Assembly (NCBI GenBank): GCA_017881185.1 | Contig: JADGRE010000005.1 | Location: 1 to 63,209 of the forward strand | Direction: 5' to 3' | Source of the DNA: Pseudomonadota bacterium | Lineage (GTDB): Bacteria > Myxococcota_A > Polyangia > Polyangiales > JAFGIB01 | DNA: 63,209 nucleotides | Shown: in pieces, positions 15,649 to 25,000 of the stretch | How positions within the stretch are numbered: position 1 is the stretch's first letter | How the letters are laid out: each line of letters begins with the position of its first letter | Program-made: the position numbers and the translations under genes | Notes under the pieces: model-generated | The model's input: the letters and a program-made list of their open reading frames with translations, nothing else | Database searches by the model: none | Told to the model about the DNA's origin: nothing

Positions 15649-17340
15649 CTACCGTTTGGGGATGTGGCTCGCGCTGGGCTCTGGCCCCAGCGTCTGCAGC
15701 GCGACCCTCGCAGCTTCGCGGATCGCGGATATCTCTTCCGGCGTCGGTTCACGCTGGGCGTAGGCCGCGCGCTCAACCAAGCCCGTGAGCGTCTGGAGCT
15801 CGTCGGTGAGGTACGCGCGCTCGCGCGCGAGCGCGAGAACGTCGCGCGGCGTGCGCATGCTACACAGCCCTGGCTCGTGCAGGATGCGCACGGCTATCGG
15901 TCGATAGGTCTGCAGCGCCAGCGATCGCAGCGTCGTGAGGCGCACTCGCAACCGTGATCCGTCGCCAGCGTGCGGCACAACCACCGCAACGCGTTCAGCT
16001 GCGTAGCCTGCGGCACTGACGACGATCTGGTAGGTGCCGCTTGCGATCTCACGTGTGTCGAAGGCGCCTTCTGCGCTCACTGCCACGTTGCGTTGCAGTC
16101 GTATGCCGTCGTGCAGCTCCACCCGTGCGCTCGGCAGCGGCGTGGCGCGCTCGGCATCCTCCACCGTGCCGGCGATTCGCGGCGTAGATACGCGGCGCCG
16201 CGGCATCGCGCGTCGGGCCGATGCCGCGGCACCAACCGCGCCGTCAGGCTGCGTACCGAGGCTCGCGGCTCTGGCGCGCCACGCCAGCACCAGCGAAGCG
16301 GCGCATGCGAAGAGCAGCCACGCGCGACTCGGCAACGGTGCATTTGGCGCTGTCAGCGCGACCCGTGCGGAGCGACTCGAGCCAATCCCCGGAGAATCCG
16401 ACTCGAACACTGCGCTCACGACGTGGCTCGGGAGCTCTGCCACGCCCAGCTCACTCCAGTCGAGCGCACGCCTGAGCTCGCCGCGCGCGTCGGTGAGCAA
16501 GGTTGCGACAGGCGTTTCGTCGACGAGCACGGCCACCGCCCGCTGCGGCAGCCCACCGCGTGCGTGAGCGAGTCGCCCTGAGATCAGCAGCTGTGGCGGC
16601 GTCGCGCGCGTGCTCGCCTGCAACGTCAAGCGTGTGTGCAGCTGTCGCAAGACGGTGGCACGCGCAGTCCCCGCGGCGTGTTCCGGATCCGCCAGCGAGC
16701 TGACCACGAGGGTGCCGACCCCTGGCTCGCCAAGCAGCGTGCTCGCCAGCTCGGTCTGCCACAGACCGTCCTCGTCCGTACGACCGCTCGCAAGCTCGCG
16801 CCCCAGCTCGTCGTGCAGACTCAGGCGCAGCGCTGCGACGCTCGCCGTGGAGCTCGCCTGTGTCGCGATGTGAACGGTGGGCGCGTCCAAGTGCAAGACA
16901 CGATCGGGGGGCAGTGCGAGAACCAGTTGCACCCCCGCGGCGCTGCGGTCGAGGCGCTGCGTGGTCTCGCTTCGCTCGTAGAACGTGTCGCCCTCGTAGC
17001 TTGCGCGGGCGCGATAGGTGGATGCGCTCGTGGTGAACGTGCAGCTGAAGCGGCCATCGGCACCGGTCTGAACCAGCTGCGCTTCGCCCTGAGTGGAGAC
17101 CTCGCTAGGAGCCACGGCGACGCGCACTTCTCGATCCGCGACGGGCGTGTCCATGTCGTCGCGCAGCACGCCACTCACGCGCACACCGGTCGGCAGTGCA
17201 GCCAGCATCAGCTCGACGTGTGTTGCGGCGCGCACACGCAACGCGGGCTGCGCCGCCATCGGCGTCGACCACGACACCGCGAGCACGAGCAACGCAGCCC
17301 ATACCAAGCGCAGCAGCCGCAGGTGGGCGTGAGGGCGCAC
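15649..17340 (-). CDS. Exported protein with carboxypeptidase-regulatory-like domains and a membrane helix
   Basis: About 563 residues from GTG 17340, which has GGAGG about 12 bp upstream and yields a signal peptide (LRLLRLVWAALLVLAVSW). The ORF-track start adds 58 residues lacking signal features. Extracellular beta-sandwich repeats follow: VSGVLRDDMDTPVADREVRV, then Ig-like segments to about residue 330. A transmembrane helix (WLLFACAASLVLAWRA) lies near 340-360. A carboxypeptidase-regulatory-like domain (IAGTVEDAERATPLPSARVEL ... ASGTYQIVVSAAGY) follows at about 395-470, and a helical C-terminus. No protease catalytic domain is present, so it is probably a surface or adhesion scaffold. It sits between ftsY and the Glt-like TPR genes, function unknown. 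Confidence 0.75.
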   Translation of the reverse strand: MRPHAHLRLLRLVWAALLVLAVSWSTPMAAQPALRVRAATHVELMLAALPTGVRVSGVLRDDMDTPVADREVRVAVAPSEVSTQGEAQLVQTGADGRFSCTFTTSASTYRARASYEGDTFYERSETTQRLDRSAAGVQLVLALPPDRVLHLDAPTVHIATQASSTASVAALRLSLHDELGRELASGRTDEDGLWQTELASTLLGEPGVGTLVVSSLADPEHAAGTARATVLRQLHTRLTLQASTRATPPQLLISGRLAHARGGLPQRAVAVLVDETPVATLLTDARGELRRALDWSELGVAELPSHVVSAVFESDSPGIGSSRSARVALTAPNAPLPSRAWLLFACAASLVLAWRARAASLGTQPDGAVGAAASARRAMPRRRVSTPRIAGTVEDAERATPLPSARVELHDGIRLQRNVAVSAEGAFDTREIASGTYQIVVSAAGYAAERVAVVVPHAGDGSRLRVRLTTLRSLALQTYRPIAVRILHEPGLCSMRTPRDVLALARERAYLTDELQTLTGLVERAAYAQREPTPEEISAIREAARVALQTLGPEPSASHIPKR

Positions 17341-17503
17341 GCACTTACGTTTCCTCCATTGCGGGGGTTCCTGCAAGTCTGCGATATACTGACCGCCTCT
17401 CGCGTGCTGCTGGCGCTGCACCGCTGTCTGAAGGAAATTGCGAGACTGCACGTCCGACGAGCCGGTACCATCCGGTCCTGCGCTGCGAGAAGAGGTCGTT
17501 TTG

Positions 17504-18346
17504 ATGCTTGGCATGGGCGACGGGCTGCGAGCCCGCAGGTGCGCGGTGATGGTGGCGGTGTCACTGACCTTCGCGTTGGTGAGTAGCGCTCGTGCGGACG
17601 ATCCGCGCAGCAGCTATCTCATCAAGCTGCTCGAGAGCTCGTCTCAGTTCCGTGTGCGCGCACAGGCCGCGATCTCCCTGGGCGGGGTCGACGGATCGCC
17701 TGCCGTCGTGAATGCGCTCGGCGAAGCGCTGCGCGATCAGCACCCCGCCGTGCGCGCAGCCGCAGCGAACTCGCTCGGTCGCGTCGGCGACAAGACTGTG
17801 GCCGCGCGGTTGCGCGCGCTCGACAAGGATCCCGAGGAGCCCGTCCGAAGTGCCGCGAAGATGGCGTTGGCGAAGATCGACTCCAGCGCCAGCTCCGTCG
17901 CGACCACCCAGGCGCCGGCTCCGACCCCCAGTGGCCCGCCCCAGTACTACGTTTCGGTTGCAGAACCCGCCAGCCGGGTTGCCAGCGTCGACCACAAAGC
18001 CCTGGCTCAGGCCCGCGACTACATCAAGCAGCGCGTGCTGGAGATGCAGGGCGTAGTGCTCGCGCCCGACGCCGAGGGCTCCGCCGAGGCCGAGAAAGTG
18101 CTCAAGCACAAGCGTCTCAAGGGCTACTTCCTCGACAGCGCGATCACCAGCGTCGAGAAGAAGCCGGATGGCGCGACGCGTGTCGCGGTCTCAGTCATCG
18201 TGGCCACGTACCCCGGTCGCGACATGCGTGCCATCATGCAGGGTGCTGCGACCGTCAGTGGGGGGGGCAGCCAAGACTACGGACAGGCACTCCAAGGCGC
18301 CTTCAGCGGAGCGCTGAGGCAGCTGCCACAGGCCATGAACCGATGA
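17504..18346 (+). CDS. Exported HEAT-repeat protein
   Basis: About 280 residues from ATG 17504, which has AGAGGT upstream; the ORF-track start at 17438 puts extra residues before the signal peptide. The signal sequence is CAVMVAVSLTFALVSSARA. Residues about 35-125 carry HEAT repeats (RVRAQAAISLGGVDGSPAVV, AVRAAAANSLGRVGDKTV, PVRSAAKMALAKID). A Pro/Ser linker and a C-terminal domain (about 165-280) with conserved-looking VLKHKRLKGYFLDSAI and VAVSVIVATYPGRDMRAIM follow. It is divergent from the carboxypeptidase-regulatory gene (163-bp shared upstream region) and upstream of the HAMP gene. Likely a periplasmic scaffold; function unknown. Confidence 0.8.
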   Translation: MLGMGDGLRARRCAVMVAVSLTFALVSSARADDPRSSYLIKLLESSSQFRVRAQAAISLGGVDGSPAVVNALGEALRDQHPAVRAAAANSLGRVGDKTVAARLRALDKDPEEPVRSAAKMALAKIDSSASSVATTQAPAPTPSGPPQYYVSVAEPASRVASVDHKALAQARDYIKQRVLEMQGVVLAPDAEGSAEAEKVLKHKRLKGYFLDSAITSVEKKPDGATRVAVSVIVATYPGRDMRAIMQGAATVSGGGSQDYGQALQGAFSGALRQLPQAMNR

Positions 18347-18439
18347 CTCGCCACTGGCTCCAACCGCGCAGCACAAATTGAGTCGCCGCAGGCCCGATAT
18401 GACACACTGCACAAGCGCCAGGTTCGATGGGAGCTCCAG

Positions 18440-19066
18440 ATGACCGCGACCACCCAACGTCTGTCACAGTCGGCCGGTCCCCCGGTCAAGCGCCGCTTGC
18501 GGAACTACCTGCTCGTCCCGCGCTTCCAGTTCAAATACACGGCCATGGTCGTCGGGGTCACCGTCGTCGTCGCCAGCGTGCTTGGTGTGCAGGCCTACAC
18601 CTACTCCAAGGGCCAAACCGAGATGCTCACCATCAACAAGATGGAGGCCAAGGGCGACGCCATCAGCGAACAGTTCGTGAAGGACATGGAGCGCTACAGC
18701 CAGGCCGAAGATCGCAAGGTGCTCATGGGCATCCTCGGCGGCATCCTGCTCCTGGCCTTCGCGCTCGGCTGCACGGGGATCGTGGTCACGCACAAGCTGG
18801 TGGGCCCCGCCTATCGCATGAAGCAGCTGCTGCGCGAGGTGCGTGACGGCCACCTCAAGGTGCAAGGCCGTCTGCGCAAGGGCGACGAGCTACAAGACAT
18901 CTTCGAGGCGTTCTCCGAGATGATCGTGAGCCTGCGCGCCGCGCAGGAGCAGGAGATCGCATTGCTCGATGCAGCGATCGCGCGCGCCAAGGAAGCGGGC
19001 GTCCCGAGCGAGGCCATCGCCGACGTCCAGCGCGTGCGCGAGCGCATGAAGGCCGCGCTCGACTGA
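18440..19066 (+). CDS. Two-span HAMP-domain membrane protein without output domain
   Basis: A 208-residue inner-membrane protein. TM1 is at about 34-53 (YTAMVVGVTVVVASVLGVQ), followed by a short extracytoplasmic loop of about 40 residues. TM2 is at about 94-115 (GILGGILLLAFALGCTGIVV). A HAMP domain (about 116-170, KLVGPAYRMKQLLREVRDG) and a coiled-coil tail (QEQEIALLDAAIARAKEAG ... RVRERMKAALD) follow. No kinase or methyl-accepting domain is fused, so it could act through protein contacts made by the coiled coil. It is about 90 bp downstream of the exported HEAT gene on the same strand. SD GGAGCTCCAG precedes the ATG. Confidence 0.82.
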   Translation: MTATTQRLSQSAGPPVKRRLRNYLLVPRFQFKYTAMVVGVTVVVASVLGVQAYTYSKGQTEMLTINKMEAKGDAISEQFVKDMERYSQAEDRKVLMGILGGILLLAFALGCTGIVVTHKLVGPAYRMKQLLREVRDGHLKVQGRLRKGDELQDIFEAFSEMIVSLRAAQEQEIALLDAAIARAKEAGVPSEAIADVQRVRERMKAALD

Positions 19067-19091
19067 GCACGCACTCCTGCAGGGTCGCTGC

Positions 19092-19484
19092 TCAGAAGGC
19101 CCCTTCGTAGTATGTGAGACGAGGCTCTGGCTGGTCGAACACCACAGCCGCCGCGTCGAAGCGCACCTCGCTGGTGGCGGGCTTGGTCTCGCGTAGCCAC
19201 TGGGCAGCTGCGCGCCGGACGCGCGCCACTTTGCCCGGGTCGATCGACTGTGCGGGTGCCATGAAGCGATCGTGGCTGCGCGCACGCACCTCGCAGAACA
19301 CCATGAGTTGGTGCTTGCGCGCGACGATATCGAGCTCCAGTCGACCGACCCGCACATTGCGGGCGACGATCGCGAAGCCCTGGCGTTCCAGATGCTCGGC
19401 CACCAGCGCTTCCGCGCGTTGACCGAGCGCTGCACGCGCATCGTTGCTACGCTGCGTCACGCTTCGTGGGTTACGCGTGCCCAT
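19092..19484 (-). CDS. YraN / UPF0102 family protein
   Basis: A 130-residue protein of the UPF0102 (YraN) family, which has a restriction-endonuclease-like fold and is of unsettled function. Family pattern: LGQRAEALVAEHLERQG, IVARNVRVGRLELDIVARK, and MVFCEVRARSHDRF, with the E-x-D ... E-V-R core corresponding to the usual GEIDLI ... VEVK; Lys is replaced by Arg. KVARVRRAAAQWL is the usual C-terminal helix. It opposes the HAMP gene (25-bp gap) and shares its strand with the Cys-rich lipoprotein upstream. Confidence 0.85.
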   Translation of the reverse strand: MGTRNPRSVTQRSNDARAALGQRAEALVAEHLERQGFAIVARNVRVGRLELDIVARKHQLMVFCEVRARSHDRFMAPAQSIDPGKVARVRRAAAQWLRETKPATSEVRFDAAAVVFDQPEPRLTYYEGAF

Positions 19485-19516
19485 GTGCGGGCGGGCGCTG
19501 TCGCCTGCAGTTGCCT

Positions 19517-19990
19517 TCAGCTACCCGAGGTGAATGTGCCGTTGCGCACGCAGTAGCTGCCGCGAACGCCAGGACCACCTTGCTCGAGCACGGGCTGGCA
19601 GCTGAAGCCGTCCGGGCACTTGCAGGTGGCGAATGCGCTGTTGCCTGCGTCGCAGCGGCAGGTGCAGTAGACGCGATCGTCACGCATCTTCTGATCCGAG
19701 CAGGTCGGCGGGCACGGCACCTTCGAGGTGGCCGGATCGCAGACGCCGGTGGGCGGCATACAGCCTTCCCGCGGATCGCCCTGCAGGTGGTACACCATAC
19801 AAACGCGAGTCGCGCACTGCACCGAGCTCGACTCGATGTAGGCCTCACTCATTTGAAAGCCATCGGAGGGAACTTGCTCGGGCAAGCAAGGCGCACCCAC
19901 GTCAGGAGTGTTGCAGCCTGCAAGACCAGCGGCGAGCCAGCTCACTGCAACAAGACACAACGACTTTGCATCCAGCCTGGGAAGTCTCAC
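19517..19990 (-). CDS. Cysteine-rich lipoprotein, possible GltK counterpart
   Basis: A 157-residue predicted lipoprotein. The signal peptide (LCLVAVSWLAAGLAGC) has a clear lipobox LAGC. The mature part carries many paired cysteines (VCMVYHLQGDPREGC, CPPTC, YCTCRC, TCKCPDGFSC), giving an EGF-like disulphide-rich look. It is divergent from the GltC-like gene with a 368-bp promoter-bearing region between. M. xanthus has a lipoprotein gene, gltK, next to gltA, gltB and gltC, and by position this could be its counterpart. I cannot confirm that from sequence, and a generic myxobacterial Cys-rich lipoprotein is equally likely. Confidence 0.65.
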   Translation of the reverse strand: MRLPRLDAKSLCLVAVSWLAAGLAGCNTPDVGAPCLPEQVPSDGFQMSEAYIESSSVQCATRVCMVYHLQGDPREGCMPPTGVCDPATSKVPCPPTCSDQKMRDDRVYCTCRCDAGNSAFATCKCPDGFSCQPVLEQGGPGVRGSYCVRNGTFTSGS

Positions 19991-20358
19991 GCTAACCCTC
20001 GCGTTTCAGTGTTTCTGAAAAAATGCAGATTTCCAGGCTTCCGAGAATCCCCATGCATGTGTGGGCGGGGAAGCCTGGGACAGCTGCGCAGCGCAGGCTA
20101 CGTTGGGCACGAAGTGAGTGTCAAGGCGTTGTGTGAGGGCTGGTCGATCCTTGCACAGGGCGGCGTTTTCCCTTGACAAGCCGATTTTTTGCTTTCTATG
20201 ATGGCGCGCGCTGCCGCTTGTAACTCATCGAATTTGCAGCTCTTTTTAGCAAGTGTTGGAACGAGGCGGCGGTTGACACGCGGTGCTGATACGGGCTGGC
20301 TTCGGGAAGACTGACTTCATCACTCACGAGTCGTCGCGCAGACGATGGAGATACGCGG
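19991..20358. other. 368-bp divergent intergenic region upstream of the GltC-like gene
   Basis: Holds the promoter candidate at 20173-20202 and a presumed 5' leader of about 150 nt. Local AT content is raised around 20010-20060 and 20165-20250. I see no protein-coding frame with a credible start, and no riboswitch that I recognise. Confidence 0.5.
20173..20202 (+). promoter_or_regulatory. Near-consensus sigma70 promoter for the gltC-gltD-gltE-like operon
   Basis: TTGACA (20173-20178) matches the -35 consensus at 6 of 6 positions, and TATGAT (20197-20202) matches the -10 at 5 of 6, with an 18-bp spacer holding a T-run. Transcription would start near 20209, leaving a leader of about 150 nt before ATG 20359. 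It is the best housekeeping-type promoter match in the window. Confidence 0.65.
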
Positions 20359-22029
20359 ATGTGCAGAAACCGAACACTCTGGTCGACTGTCTTCGGGGCG
20401 CTCGCATGCATGGCTGTGGCAGGCCATCCGGCGCTCTCTCGTGCGCAGGACATGCAGTTTGGCGTAGAGGAAACGGGAAACGCCGGGCCAGCCACGCCGC
20501 CAGCCGAGGGGCCGCCATCAGAGGCGCTCGGTAACGCACTGCGTTTGTACACGCAGGAGCGCTATCAAGAAGGCGCTGTGCAGTTCCAGCGTGTGGTCGA
20601 AGGCGAAACGCCCGACGCGCCTGCGAACGTGCAGAAGGCGCAGTTCTTTCTCGGCAAGTGTCTCTATCACTTGCACTACTACCAATCCGCGCTCGCGCTG
20701 TTCGACGAGATCTCGGAGCAAGGTCGCAAGCACTTGTTCTTCGATCAGACTTTGCAGTGGCTCGCGCAGCTCGCGTCGCAGCTGCCGGAGCCCGCAGGCA
20801 TCATCGACAAGATCGGTCGCTTCGGTGTCGATCAGCTCGAGCAGTTCAACAACGCCGACAACGCCGACCTGTACAACCAGCTGCTCTATTTGATGGGCCG
20901 TTCGAAGTACAACCAGGGCGAGTTCGACAAGGCGATCGCTCTGTTCGAGAAGGTCGACAAGCGCAACAAGTGGTACATCAAGGCGCGCTTCTTCGAGGGC
21001 ATCTCGTACATCCGCATGCGCAAGGCGCAGCCGGCCGCCACGGCGTTCCGGTCGATCATCAGCGCGATCGACGACGGTGAAGTCGAGGGCGTCGACGACC
21101 CGGAGCGCATGCGCGACCTCGGGTGGATCTCGCTGGCGCGCGTCTACTACACCGCTGCCAACCGCACGATGCCGGACGGCGAGCGCAAGGTCGACGGCGT
21201 GCTGCTCGGCAACGCGGTCGAAGCCTGGACCAAGATCGATCCCGAGAGCGAATACTGGCTCGACTCGCTGTTTGAAGCGTCGTGGGCCTTCTTCCTCGCG
21301 GATCAGTACTCGCGTGCGCTCGGCAACGTGCACACCTTGAACTCGCCGTACTTCAGGGAGTCGTTCTATCCGGAAGCGCTCGTGCTCAAGGCGGTGGTGT
21401 TCTTCTCCAACTGCCAGATGTCGAACGCGACCGCGGTGGTGCAGCAGTTCCACGAGCGTTACGATCCGGTGAAGACGAAGCTCGACGAGATGCTCGAGAA
21501 GTACAAGGACAACGCCCAGTTCTTCGAGTTCTTGAAGAAGATCCGCGCGGGCGAAGCGAACCTGCCCAAGGAAGTGCGCGGTATCATCACCTCGGCGCTG
21601 TCCGATCGTTCGGTGCTCGCGAATCTCGAGTACGTGAGCTTGCTCGAGCAGGAAGAGAAGGCGCTGAGCAAGTCTCCGTCGCAGTTCTCGAGCTCGTCGC
21701 TCGGTGCGCGCATCTTGCAGGACATCCTGGTCGCGAAGTCGTTCGCGGTGGATCAGGCCGGTGACATCGCCAAGGCCCGCTACAACCGTCTGATCGACGA
21801 GATGCAGGACCTCTCCAATCAGATCGACACCGTCGAGATCGAAACCCTGAACTTCCAGCGCGGTCAGCTCTCGCAGGCGTTGCAGGCGCAGCAGACCGCG
21901 GCCGGTGAATCCACCGGTGGTCAGGTCTTCGTGTCATCGGAGCACAACGTGTGGCCGTTCAACGGCGAGTACTGGCGTGACGAGCTCGGCTACTATCGCC
22001 AAGAAGTCACTTACAAGTGTGGAAGGTAA
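20359..22029 (+). CDS. Exported TPR protein, GltC-like
   Basis: A 556-residue exported protein: signal peptide (VFGALACMAVAGHPALSRAQ), then tetratricopeptide-type helices over about 45-400 (NALRLYTQERYQEGAVQF, AQFFLGKCLYHLHYYQSALALFDEI, LLYLMGRSKYNQGEFDKAIALFEKV). The remainder is helical and ends with a short conserved segment (VWPFNGEYWRDELGYYRQEV). It is first in a tight unit with the 22035 and 25859 genes; only 5 bp separate its stop from the next ATG. In M. xanthus, GltC is a periplasmic TPR protein of the gliding complex that works with barrels GltA and GltB. Architecture, position next to GltD-like and nearby barrel genes support GltC-like. Generic YbgF-type TPR function is the alternative. 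Confidence 0.78.
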   Translation: MCRNRTLWSTVFGALACMAVAGHPALSRAQDMQFGVEETGNAGPATPPAEGPPSEALGNALRLYTQERYQEGAVQFQRVVEGETPDAPANVQKAQFFLGKCLYHLHYYQSALALFDEISEQGRKHLFFDQTLQWLAQLASQLPEPAGIIDKIGRFGVDQLEQFNNADNADLYNQLLYLMGRSKYNQGEFDKAIALFEKVDKRNKWYIKARFFEGISYIRMRKAQPAATAFRSIISAIDDGEVEGVDDPERMRDLGWISLARVYYTAANRTMPDGERKVDGVLLGNAVEAWTKIDPESEYWLDSLFEASWAFFLADQYSRALGNVHTLNSPYFRESFYPEALVLKAVVFFSNCQMSNATAVVQQFHERYDPVKTKLDEMLEKYKDNAQFFEFLKKIRAGEANLPKEVRGIITSALSDRSVLANLEYVSLLEQEEKALSKSPSQFSSSSLGARILQDILVAKSFAVDQAGDIAKARYNRLIDEMQDLSNQIDTVEIETLNFQRGQLSQALQAQQTAAGESTGGQVFVSSEHNVWPFNGEYWRDELGYYRQEVTYKCGR

Positions 22030-22034
22030 CTGAC

Positions 22035-25000
22035 ATGCGACGAACGCCACTTTCGATCTCGCTCGTTACCGCCCGGGTCATCTCGGTCTGGGCCGTCATA
22101 GGTCTGTGCGTGCTCGGTGTTTCGGCCAGCGCGTCAGCTGCACCCAAGAAGGGCGCCAGCAAGCCCAGTAAGGCGGCGAGTAGCAGCAGCTCGCGCTCGT
22201 CTTCGTCGACCGCCGCTCCAGGCGAAGACGAAGGTGACAAGGACGAAGGCAAGAACGTCAACGCTAGCTTGGGCGCGAAAGCGGCCGGCCAGTGGTGCGT
22301 CTCGCCGGATGCGCCCAAGCGCGTCTCCGAGTGTCCGAAGAACACGCCGAAGCAGAACAAGGGCAAGGGCGGTGCGCCCAGCTCCAAGCTGCAAGAGGCC
22401 AAGCGCAAGGTCGAGCAGCCGAAGGGCTTCAAGGCTGGCGGACCGTCGATCGAGCTCGACGTGGCCACGCTGCGCAACAAAGAGAAGACCGAGAAGAAGG
22501 CCAAGGATCTGCTGCTGCGCGAGATCCAGGTCACCAAGCGCCTGATCAAGAACACGCGCATCCAGGACAACCGTCGCCCGGACTTCTTGCTGCGCTTGGC
22601 TGAAGGCTATTTCGAGCTCGTGCAGGTCGCGACCAGCGACGTGCGCAAGCTCGACGAGCCGATCCACCAGGCGTGCCAGGTCAAGAAGGACCGCGGTCAG
22701 TGCACTGCACTGATGAAGAAGCAGAAGGACTCGGAGGGCGATCTCGCGCAGACGCGCGAAGACAACATCACGACGTTGGCGATGTTGGTCAAGGACCACC
22801 CCAACTTCAAGAAGATGGACGAAGTGCTGTTCTCGCTCGGCTTCTCGCTCGACGAGATGAAGCAGTTCGATCGCGCGCGGCAGGTCTACCACCGCCTGAT
22901 CAAGAGCTACCCGCAGAGCGATTACATCCCGAACGCGTACCTGTCGTTCGCGGAGTATTACTTCCAGCAGGGCGACATGAAGGCCGCCCAGCAGTTCTAC
23001 CAGAAGGTCACGGAGATCCCGCCGGAGAAGAACAAGGTCTACGGCTACGCGATCTACAAGCAGGCGTGGTGCTACTACAACCTCGAGGACTTCAAGGCCT
23101 CGTTGCAGAGCTTCATCGAGACCATCCAGTTCGGAACGCAGAATCCAGAAGCGCCGAACGTCGAAAACCTGGTTCGCCAGTCACGCAAAGAGCTCGTGAT
23201 GCCGTACGCGCAGGTCGGCAGCCCGGAGCGCGCGCTCGAGTTCTTCAAGCGCTACGCGAAGGACGACGACCAGGCCTACACGATGTTCGAGAGCCTGGGC
23301 GAGCTGTACTTCGACACCGGCAAGTGGCCTGAAGTCATCGCCGTCTACCACGGCCTGATGGCAGCGCGTTCGAGCGACGACAAGGTCTGCTACTGGCAGA
23401 CGCGCGTCACCAACGCCATCGTCTCGTCCAAGCCAAAGGCGCAGCAGGTCACCGAGGTCGAGCGCATGATCGACCTGTACGACACGTACCAGCAGGGTAC
23501 GCACAAGGAAGACGCCAAGAAGACCTGCAAGCAGGCGGCGGCTTCGGTGCTCATCGACCTCGCCACTGCCTGGCACCGTGAAGCGATCGGTACCGATACC
23601 CAGCCGGGTACCAACGATCGCAACACGATGGAGTTCGCATCCAAGCTCTACCGGCTGCTCCTGAAGGAGTTCCCGGAGATGGAGTCGATGGAGTTCCCCG
23701 ACATCGACAAGCGCGATTGGCCGACGCAGTACAAGGTCGCGTACTTCTACGCCGAGTTGCTCTGGAAGATGGAGAACTGGGGCGAGTGTGGCCCCGCGTT
23801 CGACAAGGTGCTCGAGGTCAACCCGGCAGGCGAGTTCACGGCCGACGCCGCGTACGCTGCCGTGCTTTGCTACAACAAGCAGTACCAAAGCTCGTTCGCC
23901 CAGAACGAGAAGTCGGTGCGTGGCAAGGACGACAAGGGCAAGGGCAAAGGCAAGGGCAAGAAGGACCAGAGCAAGGAAGATAAGAGTGCCGAGTACAAGG
24001 CGAAGGAATTCTCGCCAACGGAACAAGGCATGCTCAACGCCTTCCAGCGCTACATCTGTTTCGTGCCCGACAGCGAAGATCTCCCTCAGATCAAGTATCG
24101 GCGCGCGCGCATCTACTACGAGACGAATCACTTCGAGGAAGCCTCGATCCTCTTCAAGGACATCGCGTTCAACAACAAAGACACCGATCTGGGCGTCTAC
24201 GCGGCGAACTTGTATCTCGACTCGCTCAACGTGCTCGGTACCTACAGCGATCCGGCACGTCCGGCTTGCTACGACGACATGAACGAGAGCATCGAGCCTC
24301 TGTTCGGCCTGTACTGCGGAACACCGGAGAAGCACGAGACGAATGCAGAGCTCTGCAACGTGCTCGAGCAGCTGCGCTGCGACTTGCTGCGTAAGAAGGC
24401 AGAAGCCTTGCAGAGCAACAAGGAGTACAAGGCGTCCGCGACCGTGTACGTGTCGATCTTCCGCAAGTTCCGTGAGTGCGGAAAGCTCGACGAAGTTCTG
24501 TACAACGCCTCGATCAACTTCGAAGCAGCACGCCTCTTGGGCCGCGCGATCAAGGTCCGTAAGGTCTTGATCGACAAGTACCCCGACAGCGAGTGGTCCA
24601 AGCGCGCGCTGTACCTCATCGGCGCCAACTTCCACGCGCTCGCCATCTACGACACTGCGGCTGACTACTACGAGCAGTTCGCGGTGAAGTATCCGGGCGA
24701 AGACGGCAAGGCATGTACGGATGCCGACAAGACCGCGGGCACATGTGCCATCGCACACGAAGCTTTGCAGAACGCCATCTTCTTCCGCCTGGGCCTCGGC
24801 GACGAGGAGAAGGGTGTGGAGGACGGGAAGACGTACGAGAAGAACTACTCGCACAAGTTCCCGCGTGAGACTTCGCGCGTGAAGTACTCGCTGGGCTCGA
24901 TCTACGAGCGCCAGCAAGACTGGAACAAGGTCATCGCGCACTACACATCGTTCATCAACGCGTACAAGAAGACGGCCATGCCGGACGAGTTGATCCAGGC

